From assembly GCA_026315105.1 (NCBI GenBank), contig JAOYRU010002311.1:60001-124000 (forward strand): DNA of 64,000 bases. The letters run 5' to 3'. Every line of letters starts with the position of its first letter. Position 1 is the first letter of the stretch. Below the pieces are notes generated by a model, which saw nothing but the letters and a program-made list of their open reading frames with translations, did not search any database and had not been told where the DNA came from. The DNA comes from Locusta migratoria. Lineage: Eukaryota > Arthropoda > Insecta > Orthoptera > Acrididae. The translations under genes and the position numbers were made by a program. Shown piece by piece: positions 37,134 to 52,091 of this stretch.

Positions 37134-38445
37134 TTAGGAATAAACAGCAAAAACCATTAAAAAATCGAAATGAAAACATTCTTGGTTTAAAATGTCTGCA
37201 ACGCAGTAAGCGTCCAGGCAGTACAGACAAGAGTACTGCAGTTTAACAAAACACAACTCCTGGAGAGGGAGCAGAGCGGCGCCAGGGCGGCCGCCGGAGA
37301 CCACGGCCCGCCACCTGACCGCCTCCACACTCCACATTTAATATATACATGTTTTTTTTTTTTGTTTGTTTCTCATGAAATTAACAAAAAAATTCTATAC
37401 AAATTTAGGAATAAACAGCAAAAACCATTAAAAAATCGAAATGAAAACATTCTTGGTTTAAAATGTCTGCAACGCAGTAAGCGTCCAGGCAGTACAGACA
37501 AGAGTACTGCAGTTTAACAAAACACAACTCCTGGAGAGGGAGCAGAGCGGCGCCAGGGCGGCCGCCGGAGACCACGGCCCGCCACCTGACCGCCTCCACA
37601 CTCCACATTTAATATATACATGTTTTTTTTTTTTTTTTTTTTTTTTTTTTGTTTCTCATGAAATTAACAAAAAAATTCTGTACAAATTTAGGAATAAACA
37701 GCAAAAACCATTAAAAAATCGAAATGAAAACATTCTTGGTTTAAAATGTCTGCAACGCAGTAAGCGTCCAGGCAGTACAGACAAGAGTACTGCAGTTTAA
37801 CAAAACACAACTCCTGGAGAGGGAGCAGAGCGGCGCCAGGGCGGCCGCCGGAGACCACGGCCCGCCACCTGACCGCCTCCACACTCCACATTTAATATAT
37901 ACATGTTTTTTTTTTGTTTGTTTCTCATGAAATTAACAAAAAAATTCTATACAAATTTAGGAATAAACAGCAAAAACCATTAAAAAATCGAAATGAAAAC
38001 ATTCTTGGTTTAAAATGTCTGCAACGCAGTAAGCGTCCAGGCAGTACAGACAAGAGTACTGCAGTTTAACAAAACACAACTCCTGGAGAGGGAGCAGAGC
38101 GGCGCCAGGGCGGCCGCCGGAGACCACGGCCCGCCACCTGACCGCCTCCACACTCCACATTTAATATATACATGTTTTTTTTTTTTTGTTTGTTTCTCAT
38201 GAAATTAACAAAAAAATTCTATACAAATTTAGGAATAAACAGCAAAAACCATTAAAAAATCGAAATGAAAACATTCTTGGTTTAAAATGTCTGCAACGCA
38301 GTAAGCGTCCAGGCAGTACAGACAAGAGTACTGCAGTTTAACAAAACACAACTCCTGGAGAGGGAGCAGAGCGGCGCCAGGGCGGCCGCCGGAGACCACG
38401 GCCCGCCACCTGACCGCCTCCACACTCCACATTTAATATATACAT

Positions 38446-38492
<47 letters not shown>

Positions 38493-40422
38493 TTTCTCAC
38501 GAAATTAACAAAAAAATTCTATACAAATTTAGGAATAAACAGCAAAAACCATTAAAAAATCGAAATGAAAACATTCTTGGTTTAAAATGTCTGCAACGCA
38601 GTAAGCGTCCAGGCAGTACAGACAAGAGTACTGCAGTTTAACAAAACACAACTCCTGGAGAGGGAGCAGAGCGGCGCCAGGGCGGCCGCCGGAGACCACG
38701 GCCCGCCACCTGACCGCCTCCACACTCCACATTTAATATATACATGTTTTTTTTTTTTGTTTGTTTCTCATGAAATTAACAAAAAAATTCTATACAAATT
38801 TAGGAATAAACAGCAAAAACCATTAAAAAATCGAAATGAAAACATTCTTGGTTTAAAATGTCTGCAACGCAGTAAGCGTCCAGGCAGTACAGACAAGAGT
38901 ACTGCAGTTTAACAAAACACAACTCCTGGAGAGGGAGCAGAGCGGCGCCAGGGCGGCCGCCGGAGACCACGGCCCGCCACCTGACCGCCTCCACACTCCA
39001 CATTTAATATATACATGTTTTTTTTTTGTTTGTTTCTCATGAAATTAACAAAAAAATTCTATACAAATTTAGGAATAAACAGCAAAAACCATTAAAAAAT
39101 CGAAATGAAAACATTCTTGGTTTAAAATGTCTGCAACGCAGTAAGCGTCCAGGCAGTACAGACAAGAGTACTGCAGTTTAACAAAACACAACTCCTGGAG
39201 AGGGAGCAGAGCGGCGCCAGGGCGGCCGCCGGAGACCACGGCCCGCCACCTGACCGCCTCCACACTCCACATTTAATATATACATGTTTTTTTTTTTTTG
39301 TTTGTTTCTCATGAAATTAACAAAAAAATTCTATACAAATTTAGGAATAAACAGCAAAAACCATTAAAAAATCGAAATGAAAACATTCTTGGTTTAAAAT
39401 GTCTGCAACGCAGTAAGCGTCCAGGCAGTACAGACAAGAGTACTGCAGTTTAACAAAACACAACTCCTGGAGAGGGAGCAGAGCGGCGCCAGGGCGGCCG
39501 CCGGAGACCACGGCCCGCCACCTGACCGCCTCCACACTCCACATTTAATATATACATGTTTTTTTTTTGTTTGTTTCTCATGAAATTAACAAAAAAATTC
39601 TATACAAATTTAGGAATAAACAGCAAAAACCATTAAAAAATCGAAATGAAAACATTCTTGGTTTAAAATGTCTGCAACGCAGTAAGCGTCCAGGCAGTAC
39701 AGACAAGAGTACTGCAGTTTAACAAAACACAACTCCTGGAGAGGGAGCAGAGCGGCGCCAGGGCGGCCGCCGGAGACCACGGCCCGCCACCTGACCGCCT
39801 CCACACTCCACATTTTATATATACATGTTTTTTTTTTTTTGTTTGTTTCTCATGAAATTAACAAAAAAATTCTATACAAATTTAGGAATAAACAGCAAAA
39901 ACCATTAAAAAATCGAAATGAAAACATTCTTGGTTTAAAATGTCTGCAACGCAGTAAGCGTCCAGGCAGTACAGACAAGAGTACTGCAGTTTAACAAAAC
40001 ACAACTCCTGGAGAGGGAGCAGAGCGGCGCCAGGGCGGCCGCCGGAGACCACGGCCCGCCACCTGACCGCCTCCACACTCCACATTTAATATATACATGT
40101 TTTTTTTTTTTTGTTTGTTTCTCATGAAATTAACAAAAAAATTCTATACAAATTTAGGAATAAACAGCAAAAACCATTAAAAAATCGAAATGAAAACATT
40201 CTTGGTTTAAAATGTCTGCAACGCAGTAAGCGTCCAGGCAGTACAGACAAGAGTACTGCAGTTTAACAAAACACAACTCCTGGAGAGGGAGCAGAGCGGC
40301 GCCAGGGCGGCCGCCGGAGACCACGGCCCGCCACCTGACCGCCTCCACACTCCACATTTAATATATACATGTTTTTTTTTTGTTTGTTTCTCATGAAATT
40401 AACAAAAAAATTCTATACAAAT

Positions 40423-40639
40423 TTAGGAATAAACCGCAAAAACCATTAAAAAATCGAAATGAAAACATTCTTGGTTTAAAATGTCTGCAACGCAGTAAGC
40501 GTCCAGGCAGTACAGACAAGAGTACTGTAGTTTAACAAAACACAACTCCTGGAGAGGGAGCAGAGCGGTGCCAGGGCGGCCGCCGGAGACCACGGCCCGC
40601 CACCTGACCGCCTCCACTCTCCACATTTAATATATACAT

Positions 40640-40683
<44 letters not shown>

Positions 40684-40719
40684 TTTCTCATGAAATTAAC
40701 AAAAAAATTCTATACAAAT
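40423..40719. repeat. Multi-variant monomer (ACCGC / TGTAG / CGGTGCC / CCACTCTCC)
   Basis: This unit carries at least four substitutions: A-to-C in AAACCGC, C-to-T in CTGTAG, C-to-T in CGGTGCC and A-to-T in CCACTCTCC. Two of them (ACCGC and CCACTCT) recur in the unit at 43219, offset by 2,796 bp; the other two are absent there. It is one of the more divergent units in the window. Confidence 0.85.
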
Positions 40720-40937
40720 TTAGGAATAAACAGCAAAAACCATTAAAAAATCGAAATGAAAACATTCTTGGTTTAAAATGTCTGCAACGCAGTAAGCGTC
40801 CAGGCAGTACAGACAAGAGTACTGCAGTTTAACAAAACACAACTCCTGGAGAGGGAGCAGAGCGGCGCCAGGGCGGCCGCCGGAGACCACGGCCCGCCAC
40901 CTGACCGCCTCCACACTCCACATTTAATATATACATG

Positions 40938-40958
40938 TTTTTTTTTGTTTGTTTGTTT
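40938..40958. repeat. Triple-interrupted T tract (3G class), copy 1
   Basis: The tract reads T9 followed by GTTTGTTTGTTTC, one extra GTTT compared with the common form. The unit that follows also has G-to-T in TTTATGAATAA and TC-to-AA at 41189-41190. The same combination appears in the next-but-one unit. Confidence 0.9.
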
Positions 40959-41208
40959 CTCATGAAATTAACAAAAAAATTCTATACAAATTTATGAATA
41001 AACAGCAAAAACCATTAAAAAATCGAAATGAAAACATTCTTGGTTTAAAATGTCTGCAACGCAGTAAGCGTCCAGGCAGTACAGACAAGAGTACTGCAGT
41101 TTAACAAAACACAACTCCTGGAGAGGGAGCAGAGCGGCGCCAGGGCGGCCGCCGGAGACCACGGCCCGCCACCTGACCGCCTCCACACAACACATTTAAT
41201 ATATACAT

Positions 41209-41256
<48 letters not shown>

Positions 41257-41510
41257 TTTCTCATGAAATTAACAAAAAAATTCTATACAAATTTAGGAAT
41301 AAACAGCAAAAACCATTAAAAAATCGAAATGAAAACATTCTTGGTTTAAAATGTCTGCAACGCAGTAAGCGTCCAGGCAGTACAGACAAGAGTACTGCAG
41401 TTTAACAAAACACAACTCCTGGAGAGGGAGCAGAGCGGCGCCAGGGCGGCCGCCGGAGACCACGGCCCGCCACCTGACCGCCTCCACACTCCACATTTAA
41501 TATATACATG

Positions 41511-41531
41511 TTTTTTTTTGTTTGTTTGTTT
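41511..41531. repeat. Triple-interrupted T tract (3G class), copy 2
   Basis: This again reads T9 then GTTTGTTTGTTTC, with TTTATGAATAA in the unit that follows. That unit (41565) also has A-to-C at 41744 and TC-to-AA at 41762-41763, the GC-box allele found at 7099-7118 and 9828-9847. The tract keeps its short length, in line with the interruption pattern of the whole array. Confidence 0.9.
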
Positions 41532-42322
41532 CTCATGAAATTAACAAAAAAATTCTATACAAATTTATGAATAAACAGCAAAAACCATTAAAAAATCGAA
41601 ATGAAAACATTCTTGGTTTAAAATGTCTGCAACGCAGTAAGCGTCCAGGCAGTACAGACAAGAGTACTGCAGTTTAACAAAACACAACTCCTGGAGAGGG
41701 AGCAGAGCGGCGCCAGGGCGGCCGCCGGAGACCACGGCCCGCCCCCTGACCGCCTCCACACAACACATTTAATATATACATGTTTTTTTTGTTTGTTTCT
41801 CATGAAATTAACAAAAAAATTCTATACAAATTTAGGAATAAACAGCAAAAACCATTAAAAAATCGAAATGAAAACATTCTTGGTTTAAAATGTCTGCAAC
41901 GCAGTAAGCGTCCAGGCAGTACAGACAAGAGTACTGCAGTTTAACAAAACACAACTCCTGGAGAGGGAGCAGAGCGGCGCCAGGGCGGCCGCCGGAGACC
42001 ACGGCCCGCCACCTGACCGCCTCCACACTCCACATTTAATATATACATGTTTTTTTTTTTTTTTTTTTGTTTCTCATGAAATTAACAAAAAAATTCTATA
42101 CAAATTTAGGAATAAACAGCAAAAACCATTAAAAAATCGAAATGAAAACATTCTTGGTTTAAAATGTCTGCAACGCAGTAAGCGTCCAGGCAGTACAGAC
42201 AAGAGTACTGCAGTTTAACAAAACACAACTCCTGGAGAGGGAGCAGAGCGGCGCCAGGGCGGCCGCCGGAGACCACGGCCCGCCACCTGACCGCCTCCAC
42301 ACTCCACATTTAATATATACAT

Positions 42323-42372
<50 letters not shown>

Positions 42373-43435
42373 TTTCTCACGAAATTAACAAAAAATTCTA
42401 TACAAATTTAGGAATAAACAGCAAAAACCATTAAAAAATCGAAATGAAAACATTCTTGGTTTAAAATGTCTGCAACGCAGTAAGCGTCCAGGCAGTACAG
42501 ACAAGAGTACTGCAGTTTAACAAAACACAACTCCTGGAGAGGGAGCAGAGCGGCGCCAGGGCGGCCGCCGGAGACCACGGCCCGCCACCTGACCGCCTCC
42601 ACACTCCACATTTAATATATACATGTTTTTTTTTTTGTTTGTTTCTCATGAAATTAACAAAAAAATTCTATACAAATTTAGGAATAAACAGCAAAAACCA
42701 TTAAAAAATCGAAATGAAAACATTCTTGGTTTAAAATGTCTGCAACGCAGTAAGCGTCCAGGCAGTACAGACAAGAGTACTGCAGTTTAACAAAACACAA
42801 CTCCTGGAGAGGGAGCAGAGCGGCGCCAGGGCGGCCGCCGGAGACCACGGCCCGCCACCTGACCGCCTCCACACTCCACATTTAATATATACATGTTTTT
42901 TTTTTTTTGTTTGTTTCTCATGAAATTAACAAAAAAATTCTATACAAATTTAGGAATAAACAGCAAAAACCATTAAAAAATCGAAATGAAAACATTCTTG
43001 GTTTAAAATGTCTGCAACGCAGTAAGCGTCCAGGCAGTACAGACAAGAGTACTGCAGTTTAACAAAACACAACTCCTGGAGAGGGAGCAGAGCGGCGCCA
43101 GGGCGGCCGCCGGAGACCACGGCCCGCCACCTGACCGCCTCCACACTCCACATTTAATATATACATGTTTTTTTTTTGTTTGTTTCTCATGAAATTAACA
43201 AAAAAATTCTATACAAATTTAGGAATAAACCGCAAAAACCATTAAAAAATCGAAATGAAAACATTCTTGGTTTAAAATGTCTGCAACGCAGTAAGCGTCC
43301 AGGCAGTACAGACAAGAGTACTGCAGTTTAACAAAACACAACTCCTGGAGAGGGAGCAGAGCGGCGCCAGGGCGGCCGCCGGAGACCACGGCCCGCCACC
43401 TGACCGCCTCCACTCTCCACATTTAATATATACAT

Positions 43436-43436
<1 letters not shown>

Positions 43437-43475
<39 letters not shown>
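43437..43475. repeat. Uninterrupted T39 tract lacking both Gs (0G class)
   Basis: The tract leads straight into CTCATGAAATTTAC with no G. The unit that follows (43509) also has the TGTCCGC allele that becomes common at 55-60 kb. Confidence 0.85.
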
Positions 43476-43777
43476 CTCATGAAATTTACAAAAAAATTCT
43501 ATACAAATTTAGGAATAAACAGCAAAAACCATTAAAAAATCGAAATGAAAACATTCTTGGTTTAAAATGTCCGCAACGCAGTAAGCGTCCAGGCAGTACA
43601 GACAAGAGTACTGCAGTTTAACAAAACACAACTCCTGGAGAGGGAGCAGAGCGGCGCCAGGGCGGCCGCCGGAGACCACGGCCCGCCACCTGACCGCCTC
43701 CACACTCCACATTTAATATATACATGTTTTTTTTTTGTTTGTTTCTCATGAAATTAACAAAAAAATTCTATACAAAT

Positions 43778-46690
43778 TTAGGAATAAACAGCAAAAACCA
43801 TTAAAAAATCGAAATGAAAACATTCTTGGTTTAAAATGTCTGCAACGCAGTAAGCGTCCAGGCAGTACAGACAAGAGTACTGCAGTTTAACAAAACACAA
43901 CTCCTGGAGAGGGAGCAGAGCGGTGCCAGGGCGGCCGCCGGAGACCACGGCCCGCCACCTGACCGCCTCCACACTCCACATTTAATATATACATGTTTTT
44001 TTTTGTTTGTTTCTCATGAAATTAACAAAAAAATTCTATACAAATTTAGGAATAAACAGCAAAAACCATTAAAAAATCGAAATGAAAACATTCTTGGTTT
44101 AAAATGTCTGCAACGCAGTAAGCGTCCAGGCAGTACAGACAAGAGTACTGCAGTTTAACAAAACACAACTCCTGGAGAGGGAGCAGAGCGGCGCCAGGGC
44201 GGCCGCCGGAGACCACGGCCCGCCACCTGACCGCCTCCACACTCCACATTTAATATATACATGTTTTTTTTTTGTTTGTTTCTCATGAAATTAACAAAAA
44301 AATTCTATACAAATTTAGGAATAAACAGCAAAAACCATTAAAAAATCGAAATGAAAACATTCTTGGTTTAAAATGTCTGCAACGCAGTAAGCGTCCAGGC
44401 AGTACAGACAAGAGTACTGCAGTTTAACAAAACACAACTCCTGGAGAGGGAGCAGAGCGGCGCCAGGGCGGCCGCCGGAGACCACGGCCCGCCACCTGAC
44501 CGCCTCCACACTCCACATTTAATATATACATGTTTTTTTTTTTGTTTGTTTCTCATGAAATTAACAAAAAAATTCTATACAAATTTAGGAATAAACAGCA
44601 AAAACCATTAAAAAATCGAAATGAAAACATTCTTGGTTTAAAATGTCTGCAACGCAGTAAGCGTCCAGGCAGTACAGACAAGAGTACTGCAGTTTAACAA
44701 AACACAACTCCTGGAGAGGGAGCAGAGCGGTGCCAGGGCGGCCGCCGGAGACCACGGCCCGCCACCTGACCGCCTCCACACTCCACATTTAATATATACA
44801 TGTTTTTTTTTTGTTTGTTTCTCATGAAATTAACAAAAAAATTCTATACAAATTTAGGAATAAACAGCAAAAACCATTAAAAAATCGAAATGAAAACATT
44901 CTTGGTTTAAAATGTCTGCAACGCAGTAAGCGTCCAGGCAGTACAGACAAGAGTACTGCAGTTTAACAAAACACAACTCCTGGAGAGGGAGCAGAGCGGC
45001 GCCAGGGCGGCCGCCGGAGACCACGGCCCGCCACCTGACCGCCTCCACACTCCACATTTAATATATACATGTTTTTTTTTTTGTTTGTTTCTCATGAAAT
45101 TAACAAAAAAATTCTATACAAATTTAGGAATAAACAGCAAAAACCATTAAAAAATCGAAATGAAAACATTCTTGGTTTAAAATGTCTGCAACGCAGTAAG
45201 CGTCCAGGCAGTACAGACAAGAGTACTGCAGTTTAACAAAACACAACTCCTGGAGAGGGAGCAGAGCGGCGCCAGGGCGGCCGCCGGAGACCACGGCCCG
45301 CCACCTGACCGCCTCCACACTCCACATTTAATATATACATGTTTTTTTTTTGTTTGTTTCTCATGAAATTAACAAAAAAATTCTATACAAATTTAGGAAT
45401 AAACAGCAAAAACCATTAAAAAATCGAAATGAAAACATTCTTGGTTTAAAATGTCTGCAACGCAGTAAGCGTCCAGGCAGTACAGACAAGAGTACTGCAG
45501 TTTAACAAAACACAACTCCTGGAGAGGGAGCAGAGCGGCGCCAGGGCGGCCGCCGGAGACCACGGCCCGCCACCTGACCGCCTCCACACTCCACATTTAA
45601 TATATACATGTTTTTTTTTTTGTTTGTTTCTCATGAAATTAACAAAAAAATTCTATACAAATTTAGGAATAAACAGCAAAAACCATTAAAAAATCGATAT
45701 GAAAACATTCTTGGTTTAAAATGTCTGCAACGCAGTAAGCGTCCAGGCAGTACAGACAAGAGTACTGCAGTTTAACAAAACACAACTCCTGGAGAGGGAG
45801 CAGAGCGGCGCCAGGGCGGCCGCCGGAGACCACGGCCCGCCACCTGACCGCCTCCACACTCCACATTTAATATATACATGTTTTTTTTTTGTTTGTTTCT
45901 CATGAAATTAACAAAAAAATTCTATACAAATTTAGGAATAAACAGCAAAAACCATTAAAAAATCGAAATGAAAACATTCTTGGTTTAAAATGTCTGCAAC
46001 GCAGTAAGCGTCCAGGCAGTACAGACAAGAGTACTGCAGTTTAACAAAACACAACTCCTGGAGAGGGAGCAGAGCGGCGCCAGGGCGGCCGCCGGAGACC
46101 ACGGCCCGCCACCTGACCGCCTCCACACTCCACATTTAATATATACATGTTTTTTTTTTTTTTGTTTGTTTCTCATGAAATTAACAAAAAAATTCTATAC
46201 AAATTTAGGAATAAACAGCAAAAACCATTAAAAAATCGAAATGAAAACATTCTTGGTTTAAAATGTCTGCAACGCAGTAAGCGTCCAGGCAGTACAGACA
46301 AGAGTACTGCAGTTTAACAAAACACAACTCCTGGAGAGGGAGCAGAGCGGCGCCAGGGCGGCCGCCGGAGACCACGGCCCGCCACCTGACCGCCTCCACA
46401 CTCCACATTTAATATATACATGTTTTTTTTTTGTTTGTTTCTCATGAAATTAACAAAAAAATTCTATACAAATTTAGGAATAAACAGCAAAAACCATTAA
46501 AAAATCGAAATGAAAACATTCTTGGTTTAAAATGTCTGCAACGCAGTAAGCGTCCAGGCAGTACAGACAAGAGTACTGCAGTTTAACAAAACACAACTCC
46601 TGGAGAGGGAGCAGAGCGGCGCCAGGGCGGCCGCCGGAGACCACGGCCCGCCACCTGACCGCCTCCACACTCCACATTTAATATATACAT

Positions 46691-46734
<44 letters not shown>

Positions 46735-46770
46735 TTTCTCATGAAATTAACAAAAAAATTCTATACAAAT
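43778..46770. repeat. Run of short-tract units with sparse variants
   Basis: Unit spacings are 268-273 bp and tracts are interrupted. Units at 43778 and 44585 carry CGGTGCC alone, without the AGGTAGC change seen linked to it at 12-15 kb. One unit (45663) has A-to-T giving ATCGATATG. Nothing else distinguishes this stretch. Confidence 0.75.
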
Positions 46771-47256
46771 TTAGGAATAAACAGCAAAAACCATTAAAAA
46801 ATCGAAATGAAAACATTCTTGGTTTAAAATGTCTGCAACGCAGTAAGCGTCCAGGCAGTACAGACAAGAGTACTGCAGTTTAACAAAACACAACTCCTGG
46901 AGAGGGAGCAGAGCGGCGCCAGGGCGGCCGCCGGAGACCACGGCCCGCCACCTGACCGCCTCCACACTCCACATTTAATATATACATGTTTTTTTTTTGT
47001 TTGTTTCTCATGAAATTAACAAAAAAATTCTATACAAATTTAGGAATAAACAGCAAAAACCATTAAAAAATCGAAATGAAAACATTCTTGGTTTAAAATG
47101 TCTGCAACGCAGTAAGCGTCCAGGCAGTACAGACAAGAGTACTGCAGTTTAACAAAACACAACTCCTGGAGAGGGAGCAGAGCGGCGCCAGGGCGGCCGC
47201 CGGAGACCACGGCCCGCCACCTGACCGCCTCCACACTCCACATTTAATATATACAT

Positions 47257-47299
<43 letters not shown>

Positions 47300-48358
47300 T
47301 TTCTCATGAAATTAACAAAAAAATTCTATACAAATTTAGGAATAAACAGCAAAAACCATTAAAAAATCGAAATGAAAACATTCTTGGTTTAAAATGTCTG
47401 CAACGCAGTAAGCGTCCAGGCAGTACAGACAAGAGTACTGCAGTTTAACAAAACACAACTCCTGGAGAGGGAGCAGAGCGGCGCCAGGGCGGCCGCCGGA
47501 GACCACGGCCCGCCACCTGACCGCCTCCACACTCCACATTTAATATATACATGTTTTTTTTTGTTTGTTTCTCATGAAATTAACAAAAAAATTCTATACA
47601 AATTTAGGAATAAACAGCAAAAACCATTAAAAAATCGAAATGAAAACATTCTTGGTTTAAAATGTCTGCAACGCAGTAAGCGTCCAGGCAGTACAGACAA
47701 GAGTACTGCAGTTTAACAAAACACAACTCCTGGAGAGGGAGCAGAGCGGCGCCAGGGCGGCCGCCGGAGACCACGGCCCGCCACCTGACCGCCTCCACAC
47801 TCCACATTTAATATATACATGTTTTTTTTTTGTTTGTTTCTCATGAAATTAACAAAAAAATTCTATACAAATTTAGGAATAAACAGCAAAAACCATTAAA
47901 AAATCGAAATGAAAACATTCTTGGTTTAAAATGTTTGCAACGCAGTAAGCGTCCAGGCAGTACAGACAAGAGTACTGCAGTTTAACAAAACACAACTCCT
48001 GGAGAGGGAGCAGAGCGGCGCCAGGGCGGCCGCCGGAGACCACGGCCCGCCACCTGACCGCCTCCACACTCCACATTTAATATATACATGTTTTTTTTTT
48101 GTTTGTTTCTCATGAAATTAACAAAAAAATTCTATACAAATTTAGGAATAAACAGCAAAAACCATTAAAAAATCGAAATGAAAACATTCTTGGTTTAAAA
48201 TGTCTGCAACGCAGTAAGCGTCCAGGCAGTACAGACAAGAGTACTGCAGTTTAACAAAACACAACTCCTGGAGAGGGAGCAGAGCGGCGCCAGGGCGGCC
48301 GCCGGAGACCACGGCCCGCCACCTGACCGCCTCCACACTCCACATTTAATATATACAT

Positions 48359-48405
<47 letters not shown>

Positions 48406-49200
48406 TTTCTCATGAAATTAACAAAAAAATTCTATACAAATTTAGGAATAAACAGCAAAAACCATTAAAAAATCGAAATGAAAACATTCTTGGTTTAAAA
48501 TGTCTGCAACGCAGTAAGCGTCCAGGCAGTACAGACAAGAGTACTGCAGTTTAACAAAACACAACTCCTGGAGAGGGAGCAGAGCGGCGCCAGGGCGGCC
48601 GCCGGAGACCACGGCCCGCCACCTGACCGCCTCCACACTCCACATTTAATATATACATGTTTTTTTTTTTTTTTTTTGTTTCTCATGAAATTAACAAAAA
48701 AATTCTATACAAATTTAGGAATAAACAGCAAAAACCATTAAAAAATCGAAATGAAAACATTCTTGGTTTAAAATGTCTGCAACGCAGTAAGCGTCCAGGC
48801 AGTACAGACAAGAGTACTGCAGTTTAACAAAACACAACTCCTGGAGAGGGAGCAGAGCGGCGCCAGGGCGGCCGCCGGAGACCACGGCCCGCCACCTGAC
48901 CGCCTCCACACTCCACATTTAATATATACATGTTTTTTTTTTGTTTGTTTCTCATGAAATTAACAAAAAAATTCTATACAAATTTAGGAATAAACAGCAA
49001 AAACCATTAAAAAATCGAAATGAAAACATTCTTGGTTTAAAATGTCTGCAACGCAGTAAGCGTCCAGGCAGTACAGACAAGAGTACTGCAGTTTAACAAA
49101 ACACAACTCCTGGAGAGGGAGCAGAGCGGCGCCAGGGCGGCCGCCGGAGACCACGGCCCGCCACCTGACCGCCTCCACACTCCACATTTAATATATACAT

Positions 49201-49245
<45 letters not shown>

Positions 49246-49767
49246 TTTCTCATGAAATTAACAAAAAAATTCTATACAAATTTAGGAATAAACAGCAAAA
49301 ACCATTAAAAAATCGAAATGAAAACATTCTTGGTTTAAAATGTCTGCAACGCAGTAAGCGTCCAGGCAGTACAGACAAGAGTACTGCAGTTTAACAAAAC
49401 ACAACTCCTGGAGAGGGAGCAGAGCGGCGCCAGGGCGGCCGCCGGAGACCACGGCCCGCCACCTGACCGCCTCCACACTCCACATTTAATATATACATGT
49501 TTTTTTTTTGTTTGTTTCTCATGAAATTAACAAAAAAATTCTATACAAATTTAGGAATAAACAGCAAAAACCATTAAAAAATCGAAATGAAAACATTCTT
49601 GGTTTAAAATGTCTGCAACGCAGTAAGCGTCCAGGCAGTACAGACAAGAGTACTGCAGTTTAACAAAACACAACTCCTGGAGAGGGAGCAGAGCGGCGCC
49701 AGGGCGGCCGCCGGAGACCACGGCCCGCCACCTGACCGCCTCCACACTCCACATTTAATATATACAT

Positions 49768-49813
<46 letters not shown>

Positions 49814-50066
49814 TTTCTCATGAAATTAACAAAAAAATTCTATACAAATTTAGGAATAAACAGCAAAAACCATTAAAAAATCTAAATGAAAACATTCTTG
49901 GTTTAAAATGTCTGCAACGCAGTAAGCGTCCAGGCAGTACAGACAAGAGTACTGCAGTTTAACAAAACACAACTCCTGGAGAGGGAGCAGAGCGGCGCCA
50001 GGGCGGCCGCCGGAGACCACGGCCCGCCACCTGACCGCCTCCACACTCCACATTTAATATATACAT

Positions 50067-50112
<46 letters not shown>

Positions 50113-50365
50113 TTTCTCATGAAATTAACAAAAAAATTCTATACAAATTTAGGAATAAACAGCAAAAACCATTAAAAAATCGAAATGAAAACATTCTTGG
50201 TTTAAAATGTCTGCAACGCAGTAAGCGTCCAGGCAGTACAGACAAGAGTACTGCAGTTTAACAAAACACAACTCCTGGAGAGGGAGCAGAGCGGCGCCAG
50301 GGCGGCCGCCGGAGACCACGGCCCGCCACCTGACCGCCTCCACACTCCACATTTAATATATACAT

Positions 50366-50422
<57 letters not shown>

Positions 50423-50675
50423 TTTCTCATGAAATTAACAAAAAAATTCTATACAAATTTAGGAATAAACAGCAAAAACCATTAAAAAATCGAAATGAAA
50501 ACATTCTTGGTTTAAAATGTCTGCAACGCAGTAAGCGTCCAGGCAGTACAGACAAGAGTACTGCAGTTTAACAAAACACAACTCCTGGAGAGGGAGCAGA
50601 GCGGCGCCAGGGCGGCCGCCGGAGACCACGGCCCGCCACCTGACCGCCTCCACACTCCACATTTAATATATACAT

Positions 50676-50730
<55 letters not shown>

Positions 50731-51521
50731 TTTCTCATGAAATTAACAAAAAAATTCTATACAAATTTAGGAATAAACAGCAAAAACCATTAAAAAATCG
50801 AAATGAAAACATTCTTGGTTTAAAATGTCTGCAACGCAGTAAGCGTCCAGGCAGTACAGACAAGAGTACTGCAGTTTAACAAAACACAACTCCTGGAGAG
50901 GGAGCAGAGCGGCGCCAGGGCGGCCGCCGGAGACCACGGCCCGCCACCTGACCGCCTCCACACTCCACATTTAATATATACATGTTTTTTTTTTGTTTGT
51001 TTCTCATGAAATTAACAAAAAAATTCTATACAAATTTAGGAATAAACAGCAAAAACCATTAAAAAATCGAAATGAAAACATTCTTGGTTTAAAATGTCTG
51101 CAACGCAGTAAGCGTCCAGGCAGTACAGACAAGAGTACTGCAGTTTAACAAAACACAACTCCTGGAGAGGGAGCAGAGCGGCGCCAGGGCGGCCGCCGGA
51201 GACCACGGCCCGCCACCTGACCGCCTCCACACTCCACATTTAATATATACATGTTTTTTTTTTGTTTGTTTCTCATGAAATTAACAAAAAAATTCTATAC
51301 AAATTTAGGAATAAACAGCAAAAACCATTAAAAAATCGAAATGAAAACATTCTTGGTTTAAAATGTCTGCAACGCAGTAAGCGTCCAGGCAGTACAGACA
51401 AGAGTACTGCAGTTTAACAAAACACAACTCCTGGAGAGGGAGCAGAGCGGCGCCAGGGCGGCCGCCGGAGACCACGGCCCGCCACCTGACCGCCTCCACA
51501 CTCCACATTTAATATATACAT

Positions 51522-51569
<48 letters not shown>

Positions 51570-52091
51570 TTTCTCATGAAATTAACAAAAAAATTCTATA
51601 CAAATTTAGGAATAAACAGCAAAAACCATTAAAAAATCGAAATGAAAACATTCTTGGTTTAAAATGTCTGCAACGCAGTAAGCGTCCAGGCAGTACAGAC
51701 AAGAGTACTGCAGTTTAACAAAACACAACTCCTGGAGAGGGAGCAGAGCGGCGCCAGGGCGGCCGCCGGAGACCACGGCCCGCCACCTGACCGCCTCCAC
51801 ACTCCACATTTAATATATACATTTTTTTTTTTTGTTTGTTTCTCATGAAATTAACAAAAAAATTCTATACAAATTTAGGAATAAACAGCAAAAACCATTA
51901 AAAAATCGAAATGAAAACATTCTTGGTTTAAAATGTCTGCAACGCAGTAAGCGTCCAGGCAGTACAGACAAGAGTACTGCAGTTTAACAAAACACAACTC
52001 CTGGAGAGGGAGCAGAGCGGCGCCAGGGCGGCCGCCGGAGACCACGGCCCGCCACCTGACCGCCTCCACACTCCACATTTAATATATACAT

